DNA of 64,000 nucleotides. Origin: Perkinsus olseni (taxonomy: Eukaryota > Perkinsozoa > Perkinsida > Perkinsidae). The stretch lies in NCBI GenBank assembly GCA_013115135.1, contig JABANP010000236.1:1-64000 (forward strand), written 5' to 3'. The notes under the pieces are model-generated. The model was not told where the DNA came from. It did no database searches and was given only the letters and a program-made list of their open reading frames with translations. This document shows, one piece after another, positions 29,166-40,195 of the stretch; the stretch's first letter is position 1, and the number at the start of each line of letters is the position of its first letter. A program made the position numbers and the translations under genes.

Positions 29166-29236
29166 GGTTCGATCGGGATTCGAACCCGAGGCGCTGGATT
29201 GAAAGTTTAGAGTGCTAACCACTGCACTACAGAGAA
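29166..29236 (-). pseudogene. tRNA-like pseudogene at array end
   Basis: T arm CGGGTTCGAATCCCG is intact, but the 5' acceptor half is lost (CTCTGTAG) and the anticodon region is changed (loop CTTTCAA in a broken stem). Confidence 0.65.
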
Positions 29237-29239
29237 AAA

Positions 29240-29709
29240 AGATTCATAAATGGTCCGGTTATGACTCATAATCATGGGTAGAATGAGTTTGGCGCTAACA
29301 CTTTCGGATCAAGCTAGTTATTAGGTGCTTCCTCAGTTGCCGTACGGCATTTGGATCGAAAGTGAATATAAATTGCACTTCACTACTAAAACGTGCGATT
29401 GCGCTGCCCGTGATAAGTCGTTACGTGACGTGGTGAAGTGGAGGCTGTGGTGTTTAGTCATGTATTGCTCGTTATTAAGGGCAGTTTCGATCGATGAGTC
29501 GTGATCTTCTGAGAATTTTCTAATTTTCGATTTCTCCCCAGCCATGTGTGTGTGAGTTTTAAGTGCAACGCCGAGAAGCGGCTTAGTCAGATTAGCACCG
29601 ATGTATCTTGTTTCAATAGGGATGAGTTTAGGCAAGTTTATTGAGCACAGGAAGTAGCGCTCAGGTAGAGGGCCGGGCAAACCTAAGATACTTTTTTTTC
29701 TCCCGGCAG
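29240..29709. other. No clear gene
   Basis: Short matches to the array flank continue (TCATGTATTGCTCGTTATTAAGG near 29458). No exon is supported. A polypyrimidine tract at 29689-29705 precedes the acceptor of the next gene. Confidence 0.35.
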
Positions 29710-30587
29710 GATCCGCTTCCACAACTGGGGAGGCTGTGCACGACCACGAAACACCAACTCTTCCCACAGTGTGTCGACCACAAGCTTCATCTCCGAGACT
29801 CGAGAAGTCCATATCCTAGAACTTGACTCCCCTCCTACCGATGCTAACACTCTCGATGGCAACCTTTACAGGTACTCATTAAAATTCCCTCGAATTCGGT
29901 CGCTTAACGCAGCTCTTGCTTCAATTTTGCTACAGCCATAGCTGTACATCGGCTCACGCATGTTGTTATTTGCCCCATCCATGAAGGGTACTGTCTTCAA
30001 ACTTGGAAGGTATATGCGCTACAGCATATAAGCGTACCTACTCAGGCCTCGTGATGCGAGATGATCTCATGAAAGGACAAAATGCCGAAAAGACCGTTTC
30101 ACTGAGAACTTGCTGCCCTTCCAAGACGTGTCGAGTTCGACGAGTTTTGGGTGGGTCAAGTGTGTCACTGGAACAGAGTTTGGGTTCTACGATATTCGAG
30201 ACTGAATGAAACGAGTTATAGGGAATCCTCAAATCCTGCCGAGGCAGCGAGGGGAGTCGTCAATCCGAGTGACTCACTTTCGTTCTTGCTACTTGTATTC
30301 TCCGTGAGTTGATCGAGATCCCAAACCCCGTAGACTATGGGCTGCAGCTGGAGACTTCCCGAGATCCACGACGTATGTTCCTATCAGCTACTGCGCCCGA
30401 CAAGCAGTTGTGCGCTACAATTGAACTGAGCACAACAAAATTCAGCGGTACACCAGCGCAGGGAGACGGAAAACTTCATGCAGATAATCGGCTCCAACTT
30501 AGAACATTTCCATCATCGCCGGCGCCGATGAGGCCGGCTTGGACGACACCGAAGCACCTGCAGGCAGAAAGTACCCCCAGTGATTAA
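29710..30587 (+). CDS. Unknown protein, multi-exon
   Basis: No family recognised. Exons with consistent splice signals read VSTTSFISETREVHILELDS and DGNLYRYSLKFPRIRSL (about 29765-29900), IAVHRLTHVVICPIHEGYCL (about 29938-30010), then FDEFWVGQVCHWNRVWVLRY (about 30135-30270, donor GTGACT). The last exon (about 30309-30587) reads EIPNPVDYGLQLETSRDPRR and ends in a proline-rich tail with TAA near 30587. The start lies at or before 29710 and is not identified. The aromatic-rich central part suggests a folded domain. It converges with the WD40 gene on the other strand (stop at 30624). Confidence 0.45.
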
Positions 30588-30623
30588 AGCGTTAATAGGA
30601 AGTCACCACATAGTGCCCCGACC

Positions 30624-33600
30624 TCACCGAAGTGCATTCTCGGCTACTTTCTCGTGATAGCGGAGTTGGCCAGTTGTGACATCTCGCACAGCCACGGTTC
30701 CGTCCCCACCAGCAGTACACAACTGAGTCAACGGTACTGCCGATTCTTGAAATTCCATAAGCGACAAACACGACCGGTGTGGCTCAGCCCGAGGGGCAAG
30801 TGTCGCCGTGAACCCTTCGCTGAGTTGTAACGGACATGATATTAGTTGCTCACCTGCGTCCCAAGAAGTATCGATGCATAGATGAAGTTCTCATGATCCT
30901 TTTCCCATCTGCTCGCGATGGAGAAATCCATCTTCGCGTCCAACACCTTCAAGAAAAGCTTCTTAGACGCTAAAATTTGCTTCGGAGTGCAAAAAAATAA
31001 GAATAACATTGACAAGATTCTACTGGACTATTCGAGACATTGAAAATTACCATTCAATCCCGGTCTTCGTCAGACCAGAGTTTAGTTTCAAGAGCGGTAC
31101 GTTAAAGTTAAGCGGTACGTTCAAAGGCTGGTTAGTAAGCCGTACTGTCGGCGTTGGACTTTAAACTCATACACACACGGTGTGTGACACACCAGAGTTG
31201 AGGTTCAAGATCGCCTTCAGGATCGACTTTTCCACTGTACATTCAATCCTGGAGGCGTTCTTGGGATTTTGTGGAGGTCTATCGAGCACTCAGAATGGCG
31301 AGCGTCGTCGAAATAATCGAAGCAAGGAACTCACATTCACAACCCCATCGGCGCCAACAGTGATGAGGCTGTCTTCATCACGACTCGCGTGCATGTCGCT
31401 CACGGCAGCTCCTTTGACGTGGAGATCTTGGAGTCGCTTCAGCGGACGTCGGGTATCAGAACGCGGGTCCCAGACGCATATCACACTATCTTGTCCGCCC
31501 GAAACGATTAACCTTCGAAAGCCAATCACGCAACCACGCTGCCAAACCACAGGCAGGCGTCAGTTTGACGCCACGCGCTTCTTACGCGCTTCTGACGCCG
31601 TGAGAAGCGCGTAAGAAGCGCGTGGCAACAGCATCAGCGTCCTCGATGCATTCTAAGCGAGCACCAGTCGTAGACCGACTATCTCACCGTGAGGCGGGTC
31701 AAACTCGCGGTTTCTAAAACCCGTTTATGTCTCACCTTGTATCTTGCAGGGACTTCAATGCAGTAATGTGACCTTTCGAATGCCCTCGCAAACAGGCCAC
31801 CTGATTGATAGTCTGATTTAAACAGTATTGAGTACTAGACCAACCTTGGCTTGATGCCAAGGTTGTATTGCTCATTACTAGTCATGTAGTCATGTACTGC
31901 TCGTTATTAAGGACAGTTTCAATTTGACCTTGGCTTGATGAACAGAGCCTATTTAACAGGCTGAACTAATACCCCTCAGATGGTACATCAGTACTAGTCC
32001 AACTAAGCCGTACTGTCGTAGGCGTTGGACTTTAAACTCATACACACTAGACCAACGATATGGAACAGTCGAATACTCTACCCAATTCGAAGCCCGCGGA
32101 GAGTGCCATCAAGTAGGGACGAGAGTCATCCAAGGCACTCCAGTGAATGGCAAGAACCCATCGAAGGCGTACCAGGTACGCCGTACCTCAGTCCCGGGGT
32201 GGGCGTCCCAGATCCTCGCGGTTGAATCTCTCCCACCGGAGACTATGCCGTAATTGGGGCAGACTATGAAGTCCAGTACCTGAAAGAAGTCGCCTTATCC
32301 ATTCTGTTGTATCACTTTCCCCTCACAGGCCCGGAGTGACCTCGAAGGACAGCGTCGCACGTGAAGCCGCGGTCCCGACTGCCACTCTTGCTGCGCCAAA
32401 TGCGTAGAGATCGGTCGTAGCTAGAGCTAACCAAAGCTGATCTGACTCGGAACAAACTAATTGACAACAAGCTCCGCCGAGCAACGTCATACACCAACAG
32501 GTCCAAGCTTCGCCGCCGGTGCGCCAGAAGATCTCCAGGAAAATCTGACGGCTACCTCGAGCTAACAATGCCGTCGAACTCGGCTCTTCCCATCAAGATA
32601 GTCGTCTCACGAACGATTGGCTTCATTCAATTCACCTCTCTCGATATTTGCACTGCATGAGTAGCGCGGTCACGCTGAGAACCTTGCTCACCCGTCCTTG
32701 TAGGCTCGCAGCCGCGATATCGACCCGACATGGTCTCGCAGATCCACACAGCTGACGCCTGTTCTGTTCCAGATGCAAATCTTAGAGTCCAGGCCACCCG
32801 AAGCGATTCGACCATCCGGAAGGTGCGTCACAGTGGTTACCTTACCAGACAAGTTTGAACGAATACTAAGATGAACAATCCAAGCCCGACCCATTCAGTG
32901 TGGCCGAATCGTTTGGAGTACAACTCCCGAACCTGCCGGCCTGTCCGTGCACTTATCACTTTCACGCCATGGTCCGTGCACCCAACAGCAACCTCATCAT
33001 CTTTGACCTGAGTAGAAGATTCCGAGGGTTCACCGATGATAACTCGTTCTCTCCAAGAAATCGCAACGTCCCTGTGATGCGAACTCATCGGAGACCGATG
33101 TGCCTCGTGAAAGTTGCCGATTACTAGTCACTTTCGCGCGATCAGTTGAGGAAAAAACAAACAATTAATGCCAGGTCATCCGGCTGCCGTGATGCCGTTG
33201 TGAGTTCATTGCCGAGCGAGCCTGCTTTGCCTTACTGAAAGACATAAGAGCGGCCTATCCGAGACGTCGATCTTCACGGGCTTCGTATCGAAGCATGACG
33301 CTAAGGAAATAGTGGAGCCTTCCTCTACTCTACTGGCCTCGAGAGCTCCCACGCCGCCAGGAGAACACCAAGACTCGAGAGGGACGGTCCTCGAATGGGA
33401 AGCCTTCCTCGAAGCATAGGCGTTGAGATAAGGGTCATCGTCTGTCCGGATTCCCTGTGCCTCCAGTGCCTCTCCGAACGAACGCATATAGTCGCCAGTT
33501 TTGTCGACGCTGCCTTGCGGCGATTCTCGGAGCCTTCGCAAGAGTTCTCGCCCGTCCGGAGTCCTGAATGATGCGCGGAGTTGTGTATGAGCGAGTAGTC

Positions 33601-33811
33601 GCCAGCGCATCACCAGAACGACCCACCTCAAAGGTAGATAGAGCCCATCACGCAAACGGACAAACGCCTCATCCTCAGAGGGGACAGCTTCAATCACTTC
33701 TGAGCATTTAGCGAAGCGGCCTGATCCTTCCTTCGCATCGAAGGACGGCTTTGTTCGATATGCCAGCCCGCAGCGCGGCAGCACTTCGTAAGTAACTGTC
33801 TCAACAGTCAT
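30624..33811 (-). CDS. WD40-repeat protein
   Basis: A scaffold protein of beta-propeller type. The N-terminal exon (33811-33206, starting MTVETVTYEVLPRCGLAYRT) is a non-WD region of about 200 aa. Downstream exons carry WD40 blades: KVTTVTHLPDGRIASGGLDS/KICIWN (about 32750-32860), SALVSSSYDRSLRIW and LRGHSGPV (about 32330-32440), RLIVSGGQDSVICVWDPR (about 31470-31520), VKGAAVSDMHASRDEDSLIT (about 31340-31410), and a last blade CTAGGDGTVAVRDVTTGQLR ending at TGA 30624-30626. A long intron between about 31550 and 32310 holds hairpins at 31570 and 31841 and a footprint at 32166. WD repeats 5-7 are likely; I did not resolve every exon. The specific partner complex is unknown. Confidence 0.7.
31570..31626. 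repeat. 24-bp inverted repeat with one-base symmetry centre
   Basis: 24-bp perfect arms. The 9-nt middle continues pairing (ACG C CGT) after one G-G mismatch, so the symmetry point is the single base 31598. No matching 8-bp word partner found. Lies at the edge of an intron of the WD40 gene. A related hairpin with 10-bp arms lies at 31841-31865, and its motif recurs without the return arm at about 31925. Confidence 0.65.
32166..32188. repeat. Palindromic footprint, word GCGTACCT
   Basis: Centres 32174 (8-bp arms) and 32181 (7-bp arms), spacing 7; inside the long WD40-gene intron. Confidence 0.75.
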
Positions 33812-34081
33812 GATGCCAGAGCGAACTGAACGATGTTGAACCGTCTCGACCAGAGGGGAGAGCTTGTGAACTTTCGGCCAACATACTCGGGAAGTTTACT
33901 GTACATGAGATTGTATTGCTAGTGTTAAGGCAGATCTCTACGAGCTTCTATGGATTCCCCCGTGCCAAATTGGCACTGCCAATGGCACGGTGCCATTACT
34001 CGAGGCATAAGATGATAACCGACGCCTAACCGAATATAGTATATCCGTGCCGTGAGCATATGGCCACGGACTTCTTCTCCT
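33812..34081. other. Short intergenic region with chained palindromes
   Basis: Between the WD40 gene start and the 3' end of the cold-shock gene. Contains the chained footprint at 33962-33997; nothing else noted. Confidence 0.4.
33962..33997. repeat. Chained palindromic footprints, word GTGCCAAT and a second event
   Basis: Four overlapping one-base-centred palindromes at 33969, 33976, 33982 and 33989 (arms 7, 7, 5, 8). The first two obey the rule for GTGCCAAT. The last two are also 7 apart but their words differ at the first two bases (A/C, C/G), as if a second event hit an already altered site. Confidence 0.7.
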
Positions 34082-35155
34082 TTATTGAAGTCTCTGATTT
34101 GATAAAATTTTTCTTTCTTTTACCACTTTCGACACAACAGACTGGAGATACTCTGAAACGTCCTTTCCATGCTCGGCAATAGCTTTCTTGAGTCCTGAAA
34201 AGTCCAACACCGGACTGCGATGCCGCGATTGGTAGCGCTTGAGCTCGATCGAATGCTTATTCGATGCTGGTTGATCGGTGGAGTGCACTGGCTGAGAACA
34301 CGAGGAGCGATAAATCTGTGTGAATCATCGTCGTTGACGACGAATCGCCGACGCCTCGTCGATGATTCATCAAAGAGCCCGAACTCAGCATTCTCCAATC
34401 ATGCGCCATACATCCCACGCACAGCGGACCAGGAAATGGAGGAAAGGCAGCCCCTTACTCGCACAGAGACCGCTCGAAACTGTCTGGGGCGGCCCGGATC
34501 ATCAACAACCCGGAAGGAAACCCGTGTACCTAAGGTAAGAGATTGCAACATCCCAGTGCAGTCCGACGGGAGTACTCCCATTCGGGGAACGATGGAAAGA
34601 TCCGAGGAACTGTAAAGAAAGCAGACTCCGATAGAGCGACTCCATGACGCATCGTCGTCCGAGTCCCAAGCTCCACAGGTATCCAAGCGGACAGTCCGTC
34701 CCAACATGAAAGCAAAATCGAAAGCGGAGCATGGGTTATCATCATCTCCAAGACGAATTCGCAGCGGGAGGCATCATCAGCTCACCAGCCTCAAGAGTCC
34801 TCGATACTCCAGTAGTAGAGGTCGGCCAATCGACATCATTCCGATGCACGAAGACGTCCCGCAGCCCCTGTCCGCCAGGCAGGAGACTCTCCGGAGAGAT
34901 GAAGCCGTAGCCCAGGTAACGATCATATCTGAGGTCGACGCATGAGATCCGCGGGTCACGCGAGGGAGCACTGCGGCTGGAGCTGGCAATTTCGACAGCG
35001 GCGTCATACTAGGTGGACGACCGAGGGACTCACTGGGATACATAACCGATGAATCGTGACTCTGTCCGCTGGGCTGTGCTAGAGAGTCCTCGAGTCGGAA
35101 GGAAAAGTCGGAGCTTCGAAGTATTGGTTCGCGCTACCGCGACGAGTGCTGCCAT
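34082..35155 (-). CDS. Cold-shock-domain protein with mitochondrial-type leader
   Basis: Binds single-stranded RNA or DNA through a CSD. Exon 1 (35155-35034) begins MAALVAVARTNTSKLRLFLP followed by TRGLSSTAQRTESRFIGYVS; the basic, Ser/Arg-rich, acid-free start looks like a mitochondrial targeting peptide. A 105-nt intron joins in frame to exon 2 (from 34928): YDRYLGYGFISPESLLPGG and LRDVFVHRNDVDW, the RNP1 (GYGFI) and RNP2 (VFVH) motifs. A further exon gives the C-terminal CSD strands (SLTLGTRVSFRVVDDPGRPR, QFRAVSVRVRG, about 34470-34545). The tail is helical and basic (FSGLKKAIAEHGKDVSEYLQ), ending near 34082. The last junction, around 34290-34320, is uncertain. Confidence 0.68.
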
Positions 35156-35792
35156 ATTAATAGCGACTGCAAATTGGCGGGAGCACAACAGTAACATCCG
35201 ATCTGGTTGAGCCCTTCATTCTCGGTCACGAGGGAAGCTCGTCTCTCAACGAGCGCTGCGTAGGTGAGGCGATTTATTCGACGAGTAGTTCCCGTTGCCG
35301 ATATCCCGAAGAAAAATAGCAGAGCGTACAGACTCCACCTCAGCACGAGCCATGATCTAGGTACCAAGATTCTCGGTGGCTTAGGAGATAACATCATAGC
35401 TGCTTACGAGCATCGCTACCGTAAGCACGTGATGGGTGCCCGACCCTCATATCCGGCTACTCCACTGTCTCTAAGGATTTGTTGCGTTCCTGAGAAGGTT
35501 TGGGCAAGTTCGATATGCCCTATCGAATTATGAGCTGAAATGCTGGTATCATATGCATATCACATACAGCAACACTATATCAACTCATCTGCTCCACCCT
35601 CCAACATGTGTCCAAAATAGTGAGAAAGAAACTTTTTTAAGACTTTGAGGCGCAGTGTACTGCCGCGATCCTCGCGAGATTGAAAACTCTATTCAACGCG
35701 AATTCTCATCAACTGTGAAGGAGCTTACTGCTCTACGTGGTGGTTGCTGATACGAAGCTCTAAGACTTGGGAAAAGCGAAAGTATAACAGCC
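35156..35792. other. Intergenic; one weak plus-strand coding candidate
   Basis: An open plus-strand segment at 35264-35533 (PKKNSRAYRLHLSTSHDLGT, NIIAAYEHRYRKHVMGA) starts divergently from the cold-shock gene and might be a small gene. It has no recognised domain and I cannot confirm splice sites. The remainder shows nothing. Confidence 0.3.
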
Positions 35793-37008
35793 TTAGCCGG
35801 AGACTCCCTCGAGAGCACGACGGTGATACTCCACAGCTTCCTCATCGAGGATTCCGCTTCTCTTATAGTACTCAATAAGAAACGCCTCACAGTCGTGGCC
35901 ACCAGTTCCGCGGATTTCCATCCGAGGCTGGGGCTCAACAAAAAACGGTATCGAGTATCTTGGGTTGGAGCATGTCTCCGGCCGAATGACGCGGTGAATG
36001 TTGGACTTATACAATCCTTCAGTAATCTGCATCATCATATCACCAACATTAACAACGAAGAAATCTGAGTTGGTGTTGGGCGGCACGTCGATCCAGTGAG
36101 CCCCTTCAGGCGACAGTACTTGCAGACCACCAGAACCGTCTTGAAGTAGGATAGTGAGCAGACCGTAGTCTCTATGAGCACCAATCCCTATGCTCTCTCC
36201 GCTAGGTAGCTTGCTGGCTTGATTTCCCTTGCCCGGCGGGTAGTGGAGCATCCTCAGAGTGCTGATCATATTCGCAGAATTACAGTGAGAGGCCAACCCA
36301 GGGGCCAGGTTGTGGTACCGCTGCAAGGCGACCTCGGTGAGAGCGATCAGATGGCTCGAGAGCTCGATAACGTCCTCATAATATTCGGTAACAAAACTCT
36401 TAAAACTCTCGGCGGTGACGTCCTTGTCACCACTCACATAGTAAAGATTCGAGCCCTCCATCAACTGGTCAGCCCACAGCTGAGAGTCTTCATAGTAATA
36501 GCAGCTGTCCTCCATTTCGGACGTCGTCGAAGCATGAGTGCTCCTCCCAGGAGACACAGGGCAGCGGCGCGATTTCAGCTCAATCGGCCACCTGTTGAGC
36601 TTCGGGTCACAGAAAAGTCTGCCTACGACGGAACCCCGATGGAAACCCGATGGTGGCGGATATTCTCGACCGACCTCCCAGCCTTCCTTAGAGTCAATAA
36701 CCTTCTTGTTGGAGATGGCTTCCTTGGTATCCTGGATGGAGGTGAGACCTTCAATGTTCTCGCCACCCACGCCAAAAGTAACCGCGGATAGAGTGCGGCA
36801 GAGGGCTCAGCGATGTGCGTTTTTCGCTACCGTCCACGCTGAACAGGGCCGACGCCATCCGAAGGGCCGTCCGATTTCTCGAGGCAGGAAACTTGGGGGC
36901 ATTTTTGATGATCATGAACCCCAGAGTACTCATAGCGTGATCGACAGCCTCCACAGTGTCGAGGAACGAGGAGGAGAGATCGACAACAGGAATAGTCGTT
37001 ATTGACAT
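35793..37008 (-). CDS. 2OG-Fe(II) oxygenase, isopenicillin-N-synthase-like, one-base frameshift
   Basis: Family enzymes hydroxylate or oxidise small molecules using Fe(II) and 2-oxoglutarate. The N-terminal DIOX_N part starts MSITTIPVVDLSSSFLDTV (ATG 37008; the frame is open further upstream to about 37284). The core has IGIGAHRDYGLLTILLQD (metal H and D), SNIHRVIRP (second metal H) and NPRYSIPFFVEP (RxS, 2OG binding). Between them the frame breaks at a T run (36774-36777, AAAA on plus): the first part runs RGYFW..., the second FGVGGENIEGLTS. Removing one T would give the expected GYFGVGGEN, so this is a one-base insertion, an assembly error, or a pseudogene mutation. The segment around 36560-36600 (SRRCPVSPGRSTHASTTSE) may contain an unspliced intron. 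Substrate unknown. Confidence 0.8.
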
Positions 37009-38569
37009 TGAAAGATCACTGAGCTCAGAAGCAGCGTACGTCACTGTGGCTGAACTCAAACTTATTATACAGTTGGCTGATACACTGTGTTCTGATGAAG
37101 GGAATGCGGCACGCAGACATGAGGCCACTATGCCACATGCAGAGATGAGGCCGCTATGCCAGGTGATGGGAGAACGGCGGTCGGGAATATTGCGGTACTG
37201 AGCCAGAGCCTGAGCACTGCCTTGAGCTGCAGGTGATGCTGCTGCTGCCATGTGGCGTTGTGACCTCAGTTTCACATGTACCATAGCCGCCTCATTTTTG
37301 CATGCGGCATTTCCTTTGTCCCAGACTCTATACCCCGGTCGTGCATCAGTTTTGAATTTCCATTGAAGTCACTCCCAGAAATAGAGTGCACGCCTGCATG
37401 TCGACAACAACACCACTACGCTCGAGCCAAGGCGACTTGACCAGAAGGAATGAATCCCCGTGTAGCCAAGACGACTCGCAAAATCCAGTCCCGGAAAACG
37501 ACAAGGCTGTTCACACTCGGGCGAACCTGCAGCTGAAGCTGAGCGTGCGTTCAACCGCGGCAAAAACAAAAGTCTCGACAACTGATCTCTTCGGCGGTGC
37601 TGCAGATTTCCGCCACCAGGCTCAAAATTCTCACAGTTCCTTCGATTAAACCTCCCCACTGGTCGACGTGCAGACTATCCTGAAGGGACCGGTAGCACCG
37701 CGGTCTCGAACGGCACGCGGCTAGGAGCACGCTCGATGAACTTCCACGTCATTCAGCTGAGGATGGAGAGCGAACAACCTCCTTGTCCCGTTCGCACCAT
37801 GCGGGACAATCTCGCTCGCCCGAAGCATGCGTGCACCCCATCCAGACCATTGCGACGGGGCATTCTCAGCTCACGGCGCCGGCCTCCCACAACACCGGGA
37901 ACTTCAATACAGGTCGAGCTGCCCGGGTTCGACCACAGATTGACCTAACGGTCATTTCGCACATTCGTTAAATCAAAACTGTCTGTTACACAGTTTCACT
38001 GCGCTCTGCGAGGACGATGAATCGCCAAGCGATAGTAGGAAACAACGGCACCTAGCAGCACTCACCTCAACAGAATCCAGCGTCGAAGAGTACCGGTCCA
38101 AATTGCATTCGTTAACGAAAATTCTTCGAGGTCACGGAGGTTCCCAGCGGTAAATCAGGTAAATCCCTTTCGGCTCATCCGTCGCTCCCCCTGCAGTCGC
38201 CGATTTGCTCCGTTCAAGGCCCGCGTGCACTGAACAAGTGAAGCCTTCTTCATTAACAGGGCAGGCGGCGTGACGCAGCAATCATGAGAAAAACTAAAAC
38301 CCTAGCAGAGCCGCGCAGTCGGATTGTATTCCTCCCGCTGAGCTCGACTCCGGCCGAACGCAAAAGGACCTTCATCCTCCTAGGACAACTCATCACCGTC
38401 GAATGTCACATGCAAGACACAGCGATGATCTTGGCTGGACCCTAGGTGGGAGGCTCAACACGTAATGCTCAGTGAGCTTTGCTCACCATTTGGCACTCTA
38501 CTAAACCATTAGCATCACCACATCATCACGTCGAAGACCGAAGCCTAGTTTACCCTAGCCCAACTCGCC
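37009..38569. other. No confirmed gene; possible disordered-protein exons
   Basis: Two plus-strand open segments, 37400-37649 (SSQGDLTRRNESPCSQDDSQ) and about 37710-37971 (LSRSHHAGQSRSPEACVHPI), are Ser/Arg/Gln-rich and might belong to a disordered protein, but start and splice sites are unclear. A degenerate footprint-like pair (centres 38472 and 38479, 7 apart, one mismatch) lies at 38467-38486. Confidence 0.3.
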
Positions 38570-40027
38570 TCAGCTATCGCCTGATTGATTGCGAGCATCG
38601 GGTCGAAGAACACCATACGACATCTCGTCCCCTGCTTTCGTCCTGACTCGACCCTCAGTAGAGTTCAATAGTATCCTCTCAATTTCCTGCGGCCTGAAGT
38701 TCTTGAAACTTTTAATCAACACCACTATGCCTGCAGCAGCCGCTGCGGCGGCCGATGAGCCCCAGTTCTTCCTATACACCCAGTGATCTCCGTCATACAA
38801 TGGCGTCGGATGCACGACATCCGTCGCAGGCACGCCAAAGCTTGCAAGTTTGGAGGCGTCAGCTGCGAGGACCATGGGTTCGGTCGTCACTGTTACCGCA
38901 ACACAGAGGACCCCAGGCAAACCGTTCGCTAGAGAGCACGGCAGCGCGAGCTCGTTCTGGCCATCAACGTCATCGGAATTGAAACTGGCTGTTACGACCA
39001 CGATACCCTTCTCCACAGCCTTCTTGAGTACACGCTCATAGAAGAGTGCCCCATCCCGATCGAACGGCCCTGCACACGCGTATACTATCACTTCAGTATC
39101 CTCCAATTTCAGGGCTGCATCCCAAGCCCGCATAACCCTAACAGGGTTGACCGTCGACCTTCGCTGCGTCATTCTTATCGGGAATATCTTCACCCTATCA
39201 GCGATGCCAGCTATCCCAACCCCGTTGTTAATGCACGCACCGAGGATACCGGCCACCATCGTACCATGACCGTTATGATCCACCACCGACTTCCTCCACG
39301 CTCCAGAGGCATCGAAGCCCTCCAGTACCTTCCCCTCGAATTCAGGATGCCCCGGTGTTATACCGCTGTCCAAGATAGCTACGACAACATCTCTCCGGGG
39401 AAGACCCGACCACCTTACAGCCATCCAAGTTTCCCTAATCCTTAGAGCTTTGAAGAACATTTTCTGATCCCTGAAGTACGGATCATTCGGAGGGTATCTC
39501 AACGCATTCCTAAAAGTCCAGTCGGCCGATCCACGTGACGCGATTGAGGCCCCAGCCCCGGCACGCCCCGTTTTGAATGAAGCCAGCTGCGAGCCATTCG
39601 TGCATGCCGCTACCTCGTAGCTCACATCAGATGCAATCGAGTGGACGAAGCGGCATATGTCCACGTGGGAGACCGGGCAACCCTCACTCCCAGCGTGAAC
39701 GACTTGCACGTCGATAGCTACCAAATCTTCTATCACGGTCGACTTCTTCGCCCTTCCAAAGCATTTCGATAATCGATCCCATTTGTCGTCCAAGAAGCCC
39801 TTCCCCCTCACGAGGTCACGGTGGAGGTGGAAAGCCTCTTCTATGCCGACGCGCTCGCCGTGAGAGTCTCGTATCATAACCACCGCTGTGTCGTACTGTA
39901 CTGAGAGTACAGCCAGTAGGAGTAGAATAATCAGCCCTCTCGGTAAACGTAGGAAGAAGGACTCGTGTGGCATTTCTAGAATGTCATCACATGGAAGCAC
40001 AACTGAACCGGATGAGATGGAACACAA
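38570..40027 (-). CDS. Secreted subtilisin-like serine protease, copy A
   Basis: S8-family protease, probably secreted. The likely start is the second Met (39973, MPHESFFLRLPRGLIILLLL), because the MP.ES start and hydrophobic signal peptide are shared by all three copies. A propeptide of about 150 aa precedes the catalytic domain. Catalytic Asp is in VVVAILDSGITPGHPEFEG and His in NGHGTMVAGILG. The oxyanion Asn is probably that of TASFNSDD. Ser is in NWGSSAAAAAAAG, where the usual GTSMAxP is replaced by GSSAAAA. No intron. The C-terminus ends LRPDARNQSGDS, differing from copy B (LRPEVAIEQAIAEATWSQVA). The tandem arrangement suggests recent local duplication. Confidence 0.93.
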   Translation of the reverse strand: MCSISSGSVVLPCDDILEMPHESFFLRLPRGLIILLLLAVLSVQYDTAVVMIRDSHGERVGIEEAFHLHRDLVRGKGFLDDKWDRLSKCFGRAKKSTVIEDLVAIDVQVVHAGSEGCPVSHVDICRFVHSIASDVSYEVAACTNGSQLASFKTGRAGAGASIASRGSADWTFRNALRYPPNDPYFRDQKMFFKALRIRETWMAVRWSGLPRRDVVVAILDSGITPGHPEFEGKVLEGFDASGAWRKSVVDHNGHGTMVAGILGACINNGVGIAGIADRVKIFPIRMTQRRSTVNPVRVMRAWDAALKLEDTEVIVYACAGPFDRDGALFYERVLKKAVEKGIVVVTASFNSDDVDGQNELALPCSLANGLPGVLCVAVTVTTEPMVLAADASKLASFGVPATDVVHPTPLYDGDHWVYRKNWGSSAAAAAAAGIVVLIKSFKNFRPQEIERILLNSTEGRVRTKAGDEMSYGVLRPDARNQSGDS

Positions 40028-40195
40028 TTACTGCTTGCCCCGGCTGATATTATACACCGCAGCCCTGAGCTCGGTTCCCCAAGAACGCGAATACTTCTGA
40101 ACCACGGGACAACTAACCATCATCAGACACAACATGGACAGAGCACAAGACAGAAGCCTGATCAGTCATCACCCTAGCGCGATGCCAACTAAAAA
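40028..40195. other. Short spacer between subtilase copies
   Basis: 168 bp. The part next to each subtilase start is nearly the same as the spacer upstream of copy B (CCCCGGCTGATA...), so the promoter region was duplicated with the gene. Confidence 0.5.

Noticed and set aside
25737..29236. CRISPR-like array
   Set aside because: The regular 173-bp repeats contain tRNA genes with internal promoters, have no short direct repeats with unique spacers, and the host is eukaryotic.
35264..35533. Plus-strand gene of about 89 codons
   Set aside because: No recognised domain, no firm splice sites and no paralogue to test the frame; listed only as a candidate in the intergenic entry.
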